NCBI GenBank assembly: GCA_030740435.1
Contig: JASLXG010000186.1
Location: 1 to 37,142, forward strand
Direction: 5' to 3'
DNA length: 37,142 bases
Origin: Alphaproteobacteria bacterium
Lineage (GTDB): Bacteria > Pseudomonadota > Alphaproteobacteria > UBA2966
The position numbers and the translations under genes are program-made. Under the pieces are notes generated by a model. It saw nothing but the letters and a program-made list of their open reading frames with translations. It did no database searches and had not been told where the DNA came from. Positions 1 through 7,988 of the stretch are shown one piece after another. Position 1 is the stretch's first letter, and the number at the start of each line of letters is the position of its first letter.

Positions 1-459
1 TCCCACCAATTCGGACTCGACATCGATAACGCCATATCCTGGATGGCCGATCCCGATTTCGTTGCCGCCCGCGATCCCGAGACCGGACTGGTGCCCCACG
101 CCATCAACTCCTGGTCAAACCACGTCAAGAGCTGGACCCGGGTGGAGCATGATACGTTGCACGTGGTGCGCTACGAGGACCTGCACCAGCATCCCGCAAA
201 GTTCTTCCGCGGCATCGCCAAATTCCTCGGCCTGCAGCCACCGCGAGAGCGTCTCAAGCGGGCCATCCGGCATTCCTCCTTCAAAGTGCTGCGCGGACAG
301 GAGGACAAACACGGCTTCGTCGAGCGTAGCGTTCATGCCGAGCGTTTCTTCCGCCAGGGCAAGATGGGGGTCTGGCGCAAGATCCTGACCCCGGGCCAAG
401 TCGAGCGCGTGGTCAAGGCCCACGGCGAGCAGATGGAACGCTTCGGCTATCTGCCGTAA
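1..459 (+). CDS. Sulfotransferase, C-terminal part (cut by window edge)
   Basis: The reading frame is open from base 1 and ends with TAA at 457-459, so the N-terminal half with the PAPS 5'-phosphosulfate loop lies outside the window. The visible 152 residues match the end of the Sulfotransfer_1 fold: a VRYEDL motif, a following helix of the type FFRGIAKFLGL, and the closing signature RQGKMGVWRKILTP, which in this family contacts the 3'-phosphate of PAPS. Such enzymes move sulfate from PAPS to a hydroxyl or amino group of a glycan, lipid or small molecule. It is followed after 12 bases by a TPR protein with a sulfotransferase-like tail, so the two are probably co-transcribed. Family is clear; substrate is unknown. 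Confidence 0.85.
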   Translation, partial: SHQFGLDIDNAISWMADPDFVAARDPETGLVPHAINSWSNHVKSWTRVEHDTLHVVRYEDLHQHPAKFFRGIAKFLGLQPPRERLKRAIRHSSFKVLRGQEDKHGFVERSVHAERFFRQGKMGVWRKILTPGQVERVVKAHGEQMERFGYLP

Positions 460-471
460 GCGACGGGTGCC

Positions 472-2142
472 ATGGAATACGACGGGCTTAACACGCGGAG
501 CGCCCGCAGCCTCTTCCAACAAGCCGCCGCCTGTCACAAGGCGGGCGATTTGGTTGCCGCCCGCCGAAAATACCAACAGGTGCTCAAGCGCGAGCCCTAT
601 TTGGTTGAGGCGTCATACCACCTGGGCATGGCCCTGGTGGGGGCTGGCGCCTATGGCAAAGCGATATCCCAACTCGGCTGGACTTTAGTGCTGGAACCCG
701 GACACCGAGATGCGCTTTTTGCCCTGGCCCGGACGCTGCAGATCACCGGCCGCGAGGGACAGGCCATAGAACGTTTCCACGCTCTGGTCAGTGAGGTTCC
801 AGATCACGCCGAAGCCTGGCACGCCTTGGGGGTGACTCAAAAGGCGCTTGGCCGACTGGACGATGCGGAGGCGAGTTGGCGCCGGACCGTCGAACTGGCA
901 CCACTGCAGGGCGAGACCCGGGCGCTGCTGGGCAGCCTGCTGCAGAGCCTGGGCCGGGAGGCCGAGGGCGAGGCCGAACTCGACCGCGCCCAGGCCCTGG
1001 ATCCGGACAATCCCGGAATCCTCTGCCTGATCGCCGACGGCTACCGGGGGGCCGGCCGCTGGCCCCAGGCGGAGGCACTCTACGATCGCGCCCTGGCCAC
1101 CGAACCCGGCCACGTCGGAGCGTCCACCGGGAAAGCCTTAGCTCTGGCGGCGCGGGGCGAGGCCGCCGCCGCCACGATGCTTCTCGAACCCATCATCGCC
1201 ACCGGTTCGACCGTGGTCGATCTGGCGCTGGCCTACGCCGAGGTGGTGCCGGCCGAGCGCACGCGAGCCGCCATCGGGCTGCTCAACCGGGCCCTCAAGC
1301 CGGGGCCGCCGCCGGGCGCCGAACGTCGGGCGCTGCTCTTTGCGCTCGGCGATCTTTGCGACCGGGCCAACATTGCCGTCCGCGCCTTCGCCGCTTACCA
1401 AAGCGCCAACGCCCTGGCCCAGGGGCATTTCGATGGCGCCCTCTTCGAACGCCAGGTGAGCGCCCGTATGGAGGCCTTCGGCCCTGATGCCATCAGACCC
1501 CAAGCCGCCAAAGAGAACGGCCCGGCGCCGCTGCTGCTGCTGGTCGGCCTGCCTGGTGGCGGCGTCGATCTGGTGGCCGCCACCTTGACCCGCCATCCGG
1601 GGGTGAGGTTGCTGCCGGCGGCACCACTTCCGCACCACGACGATCCCCGGCCGGACAATCCGACGGCGGCCGACCTGGCGGCGGCGGCGGCGGCGCTGGC
1701 CCCCGATCTCGCTGACGGCGACGAGCGCCTGGCGGTGCTGCCGCTGGAGGTCCTCGATCTGGGCCTGGCGACGTTGTGCTGGCCGGGCGTCCGAGTGATC
1801 CACGGCAACCGCGACGCCCTGGATGCCGGCCTGCACTGCTTCAGCCACGACCTCGGGCCGGCCGGCGCCTTCGCCGCCGACCTGGACTTGCTGACCATGC
1901 GCTTCGCCGCCGAGCGGCGCCTGCTCGAGCACTGGCAGGAGGTTCTCGATATGCAGTTCCTCGAGGTGGCCTACGAGCGCCTGCTGCGGCGCAGCCAGGA
2001 AACCTTGGGGGCACTCTTTGATTTTTGCCGCCTTGATTGGCACGACGCCTGCCTGGAGCCGGCGGCAGCGGCCGAAAGCCCGGGACGTCACCGCCGCTAC
2101 GCCCGGCATTTACGCCGTCTCAGGCTGGCATTGGAGGATTAA
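472..2142 (+). CDS. TPR-repeat protein with degenerate sulfotransferase-like C-terminus
   Basis: This is a 556-residue protein. Residues about 10-330 are tandem TPR-like helical repeats, with recurring A-x-Y/W, G/A and terminal P spacing, including LVEASYHLGMAL and AEAWHALGVTQKALGRLDDA. Residues about 345-550 resemble the sulfotransferase domain of TPR-sulfotransferases. The order is kept: a strand with LLLVGLPGGGVDL, a VIHGNRDALDAGLHCF segment, an LLEHWQEVLDMQFLEVAYERLL segment, and a final LDWHDACLE. The first of these should be the phosphosulfate loop (usually G-x-P-R-S-G-T-T), but the R, S and T are replaced (GLPGGGVDL), so catalysis is doubtful. It may be a scaffold or partner of the upstream sulfotransferase, 12 bases away. 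The start is the ATG at 472. Its stop TAA shares the bases TTAA with the convergent regulator gene. Confidence 0.75.
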   Translation: MEYDGLNTRSARSLFQQAAACHKAGDLVAARRKYQQVLKREPYLVEASYHLGMALVGAGAYGKAISQLGWTLVLEPGHRDALFALARTLQITGREGQAIERFHALVSEVPDHAEAWHALGVTQKALGRLDDAEASWRRTVELAPLQGETRALLGSLLQSLGREAEGEAELDRAQALDPDNPGILCLIADGYRGAGRWPQAEALYDRALATEPGHVGASTGKALALAARGEAAAATMLLEPIIATGSTVVDLALAYAEVVPAERTRAAIGLLNRALKPGPPPGAERRALLFALGDLCDRANIAVRAFAAYQSANALAQGHFDGALFERQVSARMEAFGPDAIRPQAAKENGPAPLLLLVGLPGGGVDLVAATLTRHPGVRLLPAAPLPHHDDPRPDNPTAADLAAAAAALAPDLADGDERLAVLPLEVLDLGLATLCWPGVRVIHGNRDALDAGLHCFSHDLGPAGAFAADLDLLTMRFAAERRLLEHWQEVLDMQFLEVAYERLLRRSQETLGALFDFCRLDWHDACLEPAAAAESPGRHRRYARHLRRLRLALED

Positions 2143-3115
2143 GGCGTTTCCAGACTGCTCCCTGCCAGATCCCGGAACGACGACGGGTTCATGCCCGCGC
2201 CGCGGCGAAACTCCCGCGAGAAATGGGCCTGGTCGCTGTAGCCGGCCAGGAAGCCGACCTCGACCAGGGGCGTCGCCGTTTCGACCAAGTTGCGTGCCGC
2301 CACCTCCAGCCGAGCCAAAGCAACGACGTCCTTGAAGCCCGCGCCGGCGGCAGCCAAACGTCTTTGCAAGGTACGTCCCGAAAGACCCAGGCCGCCGGCA
2401 CACTGGGCCAGACTGAGTTGCCTCGTGGGATCGCTGAAAACGGTCAGAAAAACCTTGCGCAAGGTTTGATCATCCAGCTTGAACCCGGTCAAAACCCAGC
2501 GCCCTGGGGGGCCTCGGGCGGCGGCACGATTTCGCGGCGGGCTGCGAATTCCGACCACGAGAGACGCCAACACTTGCAGTCCACAGGTGGCGCCGCGGGG
2601 CAGGGCTTGACCACCTCTCCGCTCCGTAACGCCGGCCAACTCCCCGCCTCGGAGATGAAGTCCAAATCCACGGCATGGGCGCCCAGCCAACCGGCCAGGG
2701 CCGCCAATACGGCGGCGACCACCAGATCCTCGGCGCTTCCGGGTGGTGGGCCGGAGCGTTGATAGTGTTCGATGATCGCCGAATTCGCCGTCGTCTCGAC
2801 GATCCGGGTGCGGTGGCGCGAATGATAATAGCGCTCGATCCGCCGCCAGCGCGCCAGCAGATCGAAGGGATCCCGGGCCGAGCCCAGCACGCCGGCCAGC
2901 GGCGTTTCGACGAAAGCGTCGAGCGCCAGTCCGATGCGCAACAGCGGCCCCGGTCCGTGTGCCGCCAACACGGTTTCGAGGAGTTCCTTCTTGGCCGCCA
3001 ACGAGGTGGTCACGGCCCGCGGCCGATCGTCGGCGAGCACGGGAGGCGCGATGCCCTGTCGCGCCAGTGCCTCTCTGATCAGGGCTACGAACAGCGCGCT
3101 GGAATGGTTGGCCAC
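2139..3115 (-). pseudogene. AraC-family transcriptional regulator, frameshifted
   Basis: Two reading frames together make one regulator of about 325 residues, the normal size for AraC proteins with an arabinose-binding-like N-terminal domain. The N-terminal frame runs from the ATG at 3115 to about 2506 (MANHSSALFVALIREALARQ and onward). The C-terminal frame runs on to 2139 and holds the double helix-turn-helix, including LGLSGRTLQRRLAAAG and VGFLAGYSDQAHFSREFRR. The frames meet at a run of six G on the + strand (2506-2511). Adding one base there restores a continuous sequence (EAPPGRWVLTGFKLDD). The gene starts 17 bases after the iorB-like gene and is probably the last gene of that operon. 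The disruption may be a true pseudogene or a homopolymer error. Confidence 0.8.
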
Positions 3116-3132
3116 GGTTTCCTCCGCACCCC

Positions 3133-5295
3133 TCAGCCGGCTTCGCGATCATAGGGCAGCGAAGTGACGGTGGCTCCCGTCAGTGCCGCAATGGCGTTGG
3201 TGATCGCCGCGGCGCCGGCCACGATCGCCGTCTCGCCCGCTCCACTGGGCGCATTCTTCTCGCCAACCAGGGCAATGTCGATCTCCGGCACGTCGGAATA
3301 ACGCGCCACGGCGTAATCGGCGTGACTTTCGGCCGCGATGCGTCCCTCGCTCAGCCGCAGTTTCTCATGCAGCGCCATACCGATGCCCCAAACCAGGTTG
3401 CCCTCGATCTGCGCCTTGACCTGATCCGGGTTGACCACCAAGCCGCAGTCATGGGCGCACCAGAGCCGGCGGAGGCGTGGAACGGCGGCCTCCTGCATGG
3501 CGATTTCCGCCACCACGGCGGCATAGGACATGCCCTTGTAGACGCCACAGGCAACACCCCAACCGCGGCCCGCGCCCGAACGCCGTGAAGACCAGTTCGA
3601 ATGCTCTGCCACCGTCTTCAGGACAGCGGCCAGCCGCGGCTTGTGGCCGGCCAGGGCGGCCAGGCGAAAATCCACTGGATCGCGTCCGGCCCGGCGTGCC
3701 AGCGCGTCGATGGCGGTCTCGATGGCCCAGTTGTTCGGTCCGGCGCCAAGGCCGCGCCAGGGACCGGTGGGAACCGGCAGTCGCACATCCTCGAATTCGA
3801 TCCGCCGCCGCCGGGCCCGGTAGGGCGCGAGCGCACCGCGCTTGCTGCCGGGATCGGCGACGAAGCTGGTGGCGAACTGGAGAAAGCGTCCCATGGCGGC
3901 CGAGGTGAATATCACGTGGCCGGAACGAAAGGCGTGCCACCAGGCCTCGATACCGCCATCCGGCGCCAGCCGCGCCCGTATGCGATGGCTGGATGGCGGC
4001 CGCTGAAAGGCGTTGGCGAACTCTTCCCGTCGCGACCACTGAACCTTGACCGGCCGCCCAACGGCACGGGCCAGGCGGGCCGCCTCCAGCTCGACAATAC
4101 AAAGCGTTTTGCCGCCAAAGGCACCGCCCGTACGCATGCCGTGAACCACCACGGTCTCCTCTGAAAGGTCAAGCTCGTTGGCAACGGTGTCACGCACGAA
4201 GAAGACATCCTGCGTGCCGCTCCAGATTTCCAGCTTGCCGTCGTCGTCGAAGCGGGCCACGGCGGTTCTGGGTTCCATGGCGACGTGCCCGGCCATGGGC
4301 ACTTGCAGAACCAGGTCGACGTCATAGTCCGCCGCCGGCTCCATGTCGTCGTCCTCCAGCACGTGCTCCAGCGCCCCGTCAGCCAACGCGGTATCGACGT
4401 TCATGGCCTTGGCGATGACGGTCTCGCTGACCTTGCGGCTTGGCTTGAGCTTGATTTCGAGCACGCTCATGGCGCGCTTCAAAGCGCCACGGCGCTCCGC
4501 CAACATGCCGATGAAGTCGCCATCGCGGTGCAGGCCCAGATATCCGGCAATCCCGCGGCAAGGGCGATCATCGACCGCGGCGATTTCGCCCTCGATCAAT
4601 CCGGGTCGGACCTGGGCACCGAAGACCATGTCGGGAAGACGAACGTCGTCGGCAAAGATCGGCGCCGCCGCCGTCACCAGGGCCTTGATGCCATCGCTGG
4701 GTTGAGGCTTACCGACGATCGTATGCGCCTTGCCGGGCTGCAGGGCCTGTGGTCTTGCAGCCGCCACGGCCTCTTCGTCGATGATCAATGGCTTGCCCTC
4801 GGCGAGACGGGAGAACGCCACCCGAGTCCCTGACGCGGCCTGGAATCCAGCCTCCGCGAGGGTCAGCGAAGCGGCGGCGACGCCGAGCAGAGTGGCCGCC
4901 CGCGCCCGCATGGCTGCGGCCAGGGCCGCCGCCTGGGCCAGCAGGGGACCGTAGTCCTTTATGGAATCCGATCCCACGGTGGCCCGGGCCGGGTTGATCA
5001 GCCCGGTGTCGGGTGCAATACAGCGCACGAGATCCAGTGCCACACCGGTTTCCTCGGCCACGATCTGACGCAGCGCAACGGCGATGCCCTGACCGATTTC
5101 CGCCCGCGGTGAGTAAACCTCGATGGTGCCGTCCGGGCGCAGGCTCAGCCAGGCGGCGGCATCTTCGGCCGTCGGCGCGCCGCGATGGGGAAATGCCGGG
5201 AACGCCAGGGCGCTGCCCGCGCCTCCGAATACGATGATGCCACCGGCAGTCCAGCCTAGCGCCTTCAGGAGTTTGCGGCGGGAGATATCCCTCAT
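3133..5295 (-). CDS. iorB: Molybdenum hydroxylase large subunit (isoquinoline 1-oxidoreductase beta type)
   Basis: A 720-residue molybdopterin-binding subunit of the xanthine oxidase family. I placed the start at the ATG at 5295, not at an upstream in-frame ATG, for two reasons. This start overlaps the stop of the small-subunit gene by one base, and it gives a Tat-type leader (MRDISRRKLLKALGWTAGG). The enzyme is therefore probably exported folded to the periplasm, as known for IorB-type subunits. Family marks include EIGQGIAVALRQIVAEE near residue 65, GGAFGGK for the cofactor, a WRGLGAGPNNWAIET segment, and the C-terminal GAGE, whose Glu is the expected catalytic base. Such enzymes hydroxylate N-heterocycles or oxidise aldehydes with water as oxygen source. 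The exact substrate cannot be read from sequence. Confidence 0.85.
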   Translation of the reverse strand: MRDISRRKLLKALGWTAGGIIVFGGAGSALAFPAFPHRGAPTAEDAAAWLSLRPDGTIEVYSPRAEIGQGIAVALRQIVAEETGVALDLVRCIAPDTGLINPARATVGSDSIKDYGPLLAQAAALAAAMRARAATLLGVAAASLTLAEAGFQAASGTRVAFSRLAEGKPLIIDEEAVAAARPQALQPGKAHTIVGKPQPSDGIKALVTAAAPIFADDVRLPDMVFGAQVRPGLIEGEIAAVDDRPCRGIAGYLGLHRDGDFIGMLAERRGALKRAMSVLEIKLKPSRKVSETVIAKAMNVDTALADGALEHVLEDDDMEPAADYDVDLVLQVPMAGHVAMEPRTAVARFDDDGKLEIWSGTQDVFFVRDTVANELDLSEETVVVHGMRTGGAFGGKTLCIVELEAARLARAVGRPVKVQWSRREEFANAFQRPPSSHRIRARLAPDGGIEAWWHAFRSGHVIFTSAAMGRFLQFATSFVADPGSKRGALAPYRARRRRIEFEDVRLPVPTGPWRGLGAGPNNWAIETAIDALARRAGRDPVDFRLAALAGHKPRLAAVLKTVAEHSNWSSRRSGAGRGWGVACGVYKGMSYAAVVAEIAMQEAAVPRLRRLWCAHDCGLVVNPDQVKAQIEGNLVWGIGMALHEKLRLSEGRIAAESHADYAVARYSDVPEIDIALVGEKNAPSGAGETAIVAGAAAITNAIAALTGATVTSLPYDREAG

Positions 5296-5768
5296 CACAT
5301 GTCCCTCCCGCCGTTGGCCTGCACCAGCGCTATGGCCTGGCGAATTCGGGCCTGGGTGCCGCAGCGGCAGATCACCCCGTCCATCGCCGCCGCGATGGTC
5401 TCCGGCCCGGCCTTGGGGTCGGCGGCAAGCAGTGCGGCGGCGGTCATGATCTGGCCGTTCTGGCAGTAGCCGCATTGCGGCACGCTGGCCTCGATCCAGG
5501 CCCGTTGCACGGCATGCAGGCCGTCGCGCCGCCCGGCGCCCAGGCCTTCGAGGGTGACGATCGTCCGGCCGTCGACGTCTTTTGGGGTGAGTTGGCAGGA
5601 GCGCTCGGCGGCGCCATCGACCAGCACCGTGCAGGCGCCGCAGGCACCGACGCCGCAGCCGAACTTGGGTCCCAGCAGACCGAATCCATCGCGCAGTACG
5701 TAGAGCAGCGGATCATCGTCCATTGCCGAGGGCGATACGACCGGCCGGCCGTTGAGCGAAAAATTCAT
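5295..5768 (-). CDS. iorA: Molybdenum hydroxylase small subunit, two [2Fe-2S] clusters (isoquinoline 1-oxidoreductase alpha type)
   Basis: A 157-residue iron-sulfur subunit. The N-terminal plant-type ferredoxin cluster motif is FGCGVGACGACTVLVDG, followed by the fourth ligand in ERSC. The second, all-helical cluster domain has CGYCQNGQ and ICRCGTQARIRQAI. Length and cysteine pattern match IorA/CoxS-type subunits, which pass electrons from the molybdenum site of the large subunit to an external acceptor. No FAD (CoxM-type) subunit is encoded here, and two-subunit members usually use cytochromes. The gene is first in the operon, its stop overlapping the start of the large subunit. A 16-bp perfect palindrome lies about 125 bases upstream. 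Confidence 0.88.
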   Translation of the reverse strand: MNFSLNGRPVVSPSAMDDDPLLYVLRDGFGLLGPKFGCGVGACGACTVLVDGAAERSCQLTPKDVDGRTIVTLEGLGAGRRDGLHAVQRAWIEASVPQCGYCQNGQIMTAAALLAADPKAGPETIAAAMDGVICRCGTQARIRQAIALVQANGGRDM

Positions 5769-5972
5769 CCCTTGCTTCCTCCCGAGATCGCGCTTGTCCG
5801 ACGAATATGGCCGCTATCGTCGTCGCTGTCTTGAACGAACGCGCCAAATAATGGGCCGACGCCGTGATGCTCGAGCCTTATCTGAAATCGAGTTCAGCGC
5901 TGAACTAGGAATTTTAATTCAATAAAAACAATAGGCTCAGGCTTAAGAATCGGATCGAATGGAAAATTTCGG
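5769..5972. other. Intergenic region upstream of the iorA-like gene
   Basis: About 200 bases between the iorA-like start and the end of the glycosyltransferase gene. The part near 5905-5945 is rich in A and T, unlike the surrounding DNA, and a perfect palindrome sits at 5891-5906. This is where the promoter of the molybdenum hydroxylase operon should be. I could not choose convincing -35/-10 boxes. Confidence 0.5.
5891..5906. promoter_or_regulatory. 16-bp perfect palindrome, candidate operator of the iorA-iorB-araC operon
   Basis: AGTTCAGCGCTGAACT reads the same on both strands with no spacer. It lies about 125 bases upstream of the iorA-like start. Its symmetry suits a dimeric regulator, but AraC-type proteins usually bind direct repeats, so the broken AraC gene of the operon may not be its partner. 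Confidence 0.45.
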
Positions 5973-7241
5973 CTAGCTGGCGCCGCCGGCTGCTATGCGT
6001 TCCGCCAGGTCGGCCCGGACGAAATCGACCAGCGCCATGCGCTGGTCCGACAGGGCCGCGACGCAGGGCACCGGCTCGTGCAATACCAGGCGTTCCACCG
6101 CCTCGGCGTCCTGGCCTTTGGGTGTCGTCGGCAGATCCTCGAGATCGACGTCCAGCGAAGCCATGCAGCCCACTGCCCCGGCCGCCGTCTGGCGCAGCTT
6201 GGCCAGGCCGCAAGGTGCGGTGCAACGCGGACCCTGGAAGTCGACCGCGAAGCGGCGCAGGTTCTCGAAGCGGCCCTGCAAGACCTCACCGGGCGCCGAG
6301 GTGTAGACGGCGACCCCGGGGGTGGCGAAAAGTTTGGCCATGTGGGCCGGGCCGGAATCGGCCAGTACGGCATAGTCGAAGCCGTCGATGGCCGCCAGCA
6401 GCTCGCCGATCGAGGCGAAGCCGTCGATCACCGTCACGCCGGCCGGCAGCCGGTGCTTGAGCTCGCGGGCATAGAGCACGCCCTGGTGCTGGCTGCGGTT
6501 GAGGCATAGCGTCACCTCGCCCTCCGCGACCAGGGCCTGAGAGAGTGCTTCCGTGAGCGCCACCGGCAGGGTGCGCAGCGGCGACGAAGCCAGCGGCAGC
6601 AGGCCGAAGTGCGGCTTGGCCTTGGGCGCAAATGGCCGTGCCCGGGCCGGATAGCGCGGGCTCGGCTCGAGGCCGAAGGCGGCCAACAGGTCGGCCTCCA
6701 TGTCGACCGGCCAGATCTCGATGTCGCGCCGGTTCTCGAGCTGGCCGAGATCGATGACCACGTCGTAGCGCTTGAGCTGGCGCCGCCCCAGCCACAGCGT
6801 ATGCACCTCGACGCGTTCGGAAAGCAGGTAGATATCGGCCGTCGAGCCGGCGCAGAAGACACCCAGGCCGGCCGGCCGGTGGCGGCCGGCGAAAGCCTCG
6901 AGAAAAAGCAATGTGGCGACGTTGCCCCCCAGCGCCTGCGAGGGCAGCAGAAACAGCACCCGCCGGCCGCGAAAGCCGGTCTCGGCCCAGCGCTCGGGCG
7001 CCAGCACGGGGATGCGGCGATGGGCGGCCAGGATGCGGAAGACCTGGGGATTGGCCGCCACCACGCGGTTTGAGAACTGGCTCAGCGAGGTCAAGTATCG
7101 CTCGCCGCTGACGCCTTCCTGGGCCGTCGTCGGCGAGGCGTTTTGCTGGCTGAAGCGGAAGGGCTGGTTGGCGCTAAATTCGAGCAGCGGCGTCGAGCTC
7201 CGATGGCTGCCTTTGCCTTTCCCTGTGGTGCGGCGCGCCAC
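5973..7241 (-). CDS. Glycosyltransferase family 9-like protein (heptosyltransferase type)
   Basis: A 422-residue protein with the two-domain layout of GT9 (ADP-heptose:LPS heptosyltransferase-like) enzymes. After a polar N-terminal stretch of about 85 residues there is a Rossmann-like start (GRRVLFLLPSQALGGNVATLLFLEAF). The C-terminal domain has the family's key motif, DSGPAHMAKLFATPGVAVYT, preceded by a strand ending in DYAVLA. GT9 enzymes add heptose or similar sugars to lipid-linked or core oligosaccharides at the inner membrane. The N-terminal extension is not typical. The gene follows a methyltransferase gene with a 3-base gap on the same strand, so both probably act on one surface glycan. 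A second start further in is possible. Confidence 0.7.
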   Translation of the reverse strand: MARRTTGKGKGSHRSSTPLLEFSANQPFRFSQQNASPTTAQEGVSGERYLTSLSQFSNRVVAANPQVFRILAAHRRIPVLAPERWAETGFRGRRVLFLLPSQALGGNVATLLFLEAFAGRHRPAGLGVFCAGSTADIYLLSERVEVHTLWLGRRQLKRYDVVIDLGQLENRRDIEIWPVDMEADLLAAFGLEPSPRYPARARPFAPKAKPHFGLLPLASSPLRTLPVALTEALSQALVAEGEVTLCLNRSQHQGVLYARELKHRLPAGVTVIDGFASIGELLAAIDGFDYAVLADSGPAHMAKLFATPGVAVYTSAPGEVLQGRFENLRRFAVDFQGPRCTAPCGLAKLRQTAAGAVGCMASLDVDLEDLPTTPKGQDAEAVERLVLHEPVPCVAALSDQRMALVDFVRADLAERIAAGGAS

Positions 7242-7244
7242 GGC

Positions 7245-7811
7245 TCAGCCGTCGACCTTGATGGCGCGCAGTACGATCTGGCTTTCGGCGATCACGTTGT
7301 TGAGCTGACGCGCCGCTTGGGCCAGCTCGACCTCGCCGATCTCGCCGCTCTCCAGGCGCCGGCGCCAGATCTCGTCGGGCACCAGGTTGACCGAGACGAG
7401 TTCGAAGTCGACGCCCGTCTGCAGGCCCAGTGGCGTGTTGCCGAAGCCCTTGGCCAGCCACTCGCGGTTGCGCCGGACCGAGAAGAGCTCCAAACCCTGC
7501 GGCGTGATGGGGCGCACGTGGGTGGGATCGTTGAGGTAATGGTCGTGCCTGGGATGGGGCACGATGACCCTCACCGAAGCGCCCGGTCGGCAGACCCGCC
7601 AAAGTTCCTTGATGATGCCGAGGTAGACTTCCGGCTGGCGCCCGAGATGTTCGAGCACATGCTTGAGCAGCACCTCCTGGGCGGCGTTGTCGGGCCAGGG
7701 CCAGGGCAGGGCCTCGAGGTCGACGATCTCGTCGGCCCCGCCGTCGGGGACGATGTCGACGTTGTGATAGCCCTCGATCCTGTCGTGGCCGCAGCCCAGA
7801 TTGAGGCGCAT
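7245..7811 (-). CDS. Class I SAM-dependent methyltransferase
   Basis: A 188-residue protein starting at the ATG at 7811, preceded by a GAGGA ribosome-binding site. Longer upstream frames run antisense through the next gene and are not credible. The SAM-binding motif I is MRLNLGCGHDRIEGYHNVDI at the very N-terminus. The acidic residue ending strand 2 and LKHVLEHLGRQPEVYLGIIKELWRVCRPGASVRV follow, as in the Methyltransf_11/predicted SAM-dependent group often found in polysaccharide loci. The motif HPRHDHYLNDPTHVRPIT is typical of that group. It is paired with the downstream GT9-like gene and divergent from the CysN/CysC-like gene. It likely methylates a sugar or lipid-linked intermediate; the substrate is unknown. 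Confidence 0.75.
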   Translation of the reverse strand: MRLNLGCGHDRIEGYHNVDIVPDGGADEIVDLEALPWPWPDNAAQEVLLKHVLEHLGRQPEVYLGIIKELWRVCRPGASVRVIVPHPRHDHYLNDPTHVRPITPQGLELFSVRRNREWLAKGFGNTPLGLQTGVDFELVSVNLVPDEIWRRRLESGEIGEVELAQAARQLNNVIAESQIVLRAIKVDG

Positions 7812-7988
7812 GAAATTTTCCTCGTGGTCGCCCGGCGCGGCGGCGGAGTCTAGCACCCGATTTCCGGGCTCGGCAACGCGCCCCGGAGCGGCTCTCTCAT
7901 GTTCTTGACAGGGGGGGGAAAAACCGCTTCCTTGGCGCCGCTCCCGGGGGGCCGGAACTGCTCCCCACGATCGATGCCGGAGACCACC
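7812..7988. promoter_or_regulatory. Divergent promoter region between methyltransferase and CysN/CysC-like genes
   Basis: About 177 bases between divergent genes. It contains TTGACA at 7905-7910, a perfect -35 match on the + strand, followed directly by a run of eight G. A matching -10 box at the right distance is weak (around 7928), so the promoter assignment is tentative. An in-frame ATG at 7899 and another at 7974 were passed over in favour of 7989. Confidence 0.35.

Noticed and set aside
1138-2109. Minus-strand frame opposite the TPR protein
   Set aside because: Low-complexity Arg/Gln/Gly sequence, no motif; the plus strand has regular TPR repeats.
7899-7988. Earlier ATG starts for the CysN/CysC-like protein (7899, 7974)
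   Set aside because: They add residues with no family match and overlap the G8 run; the ATG at 7989 has a better ribosome-binding site.
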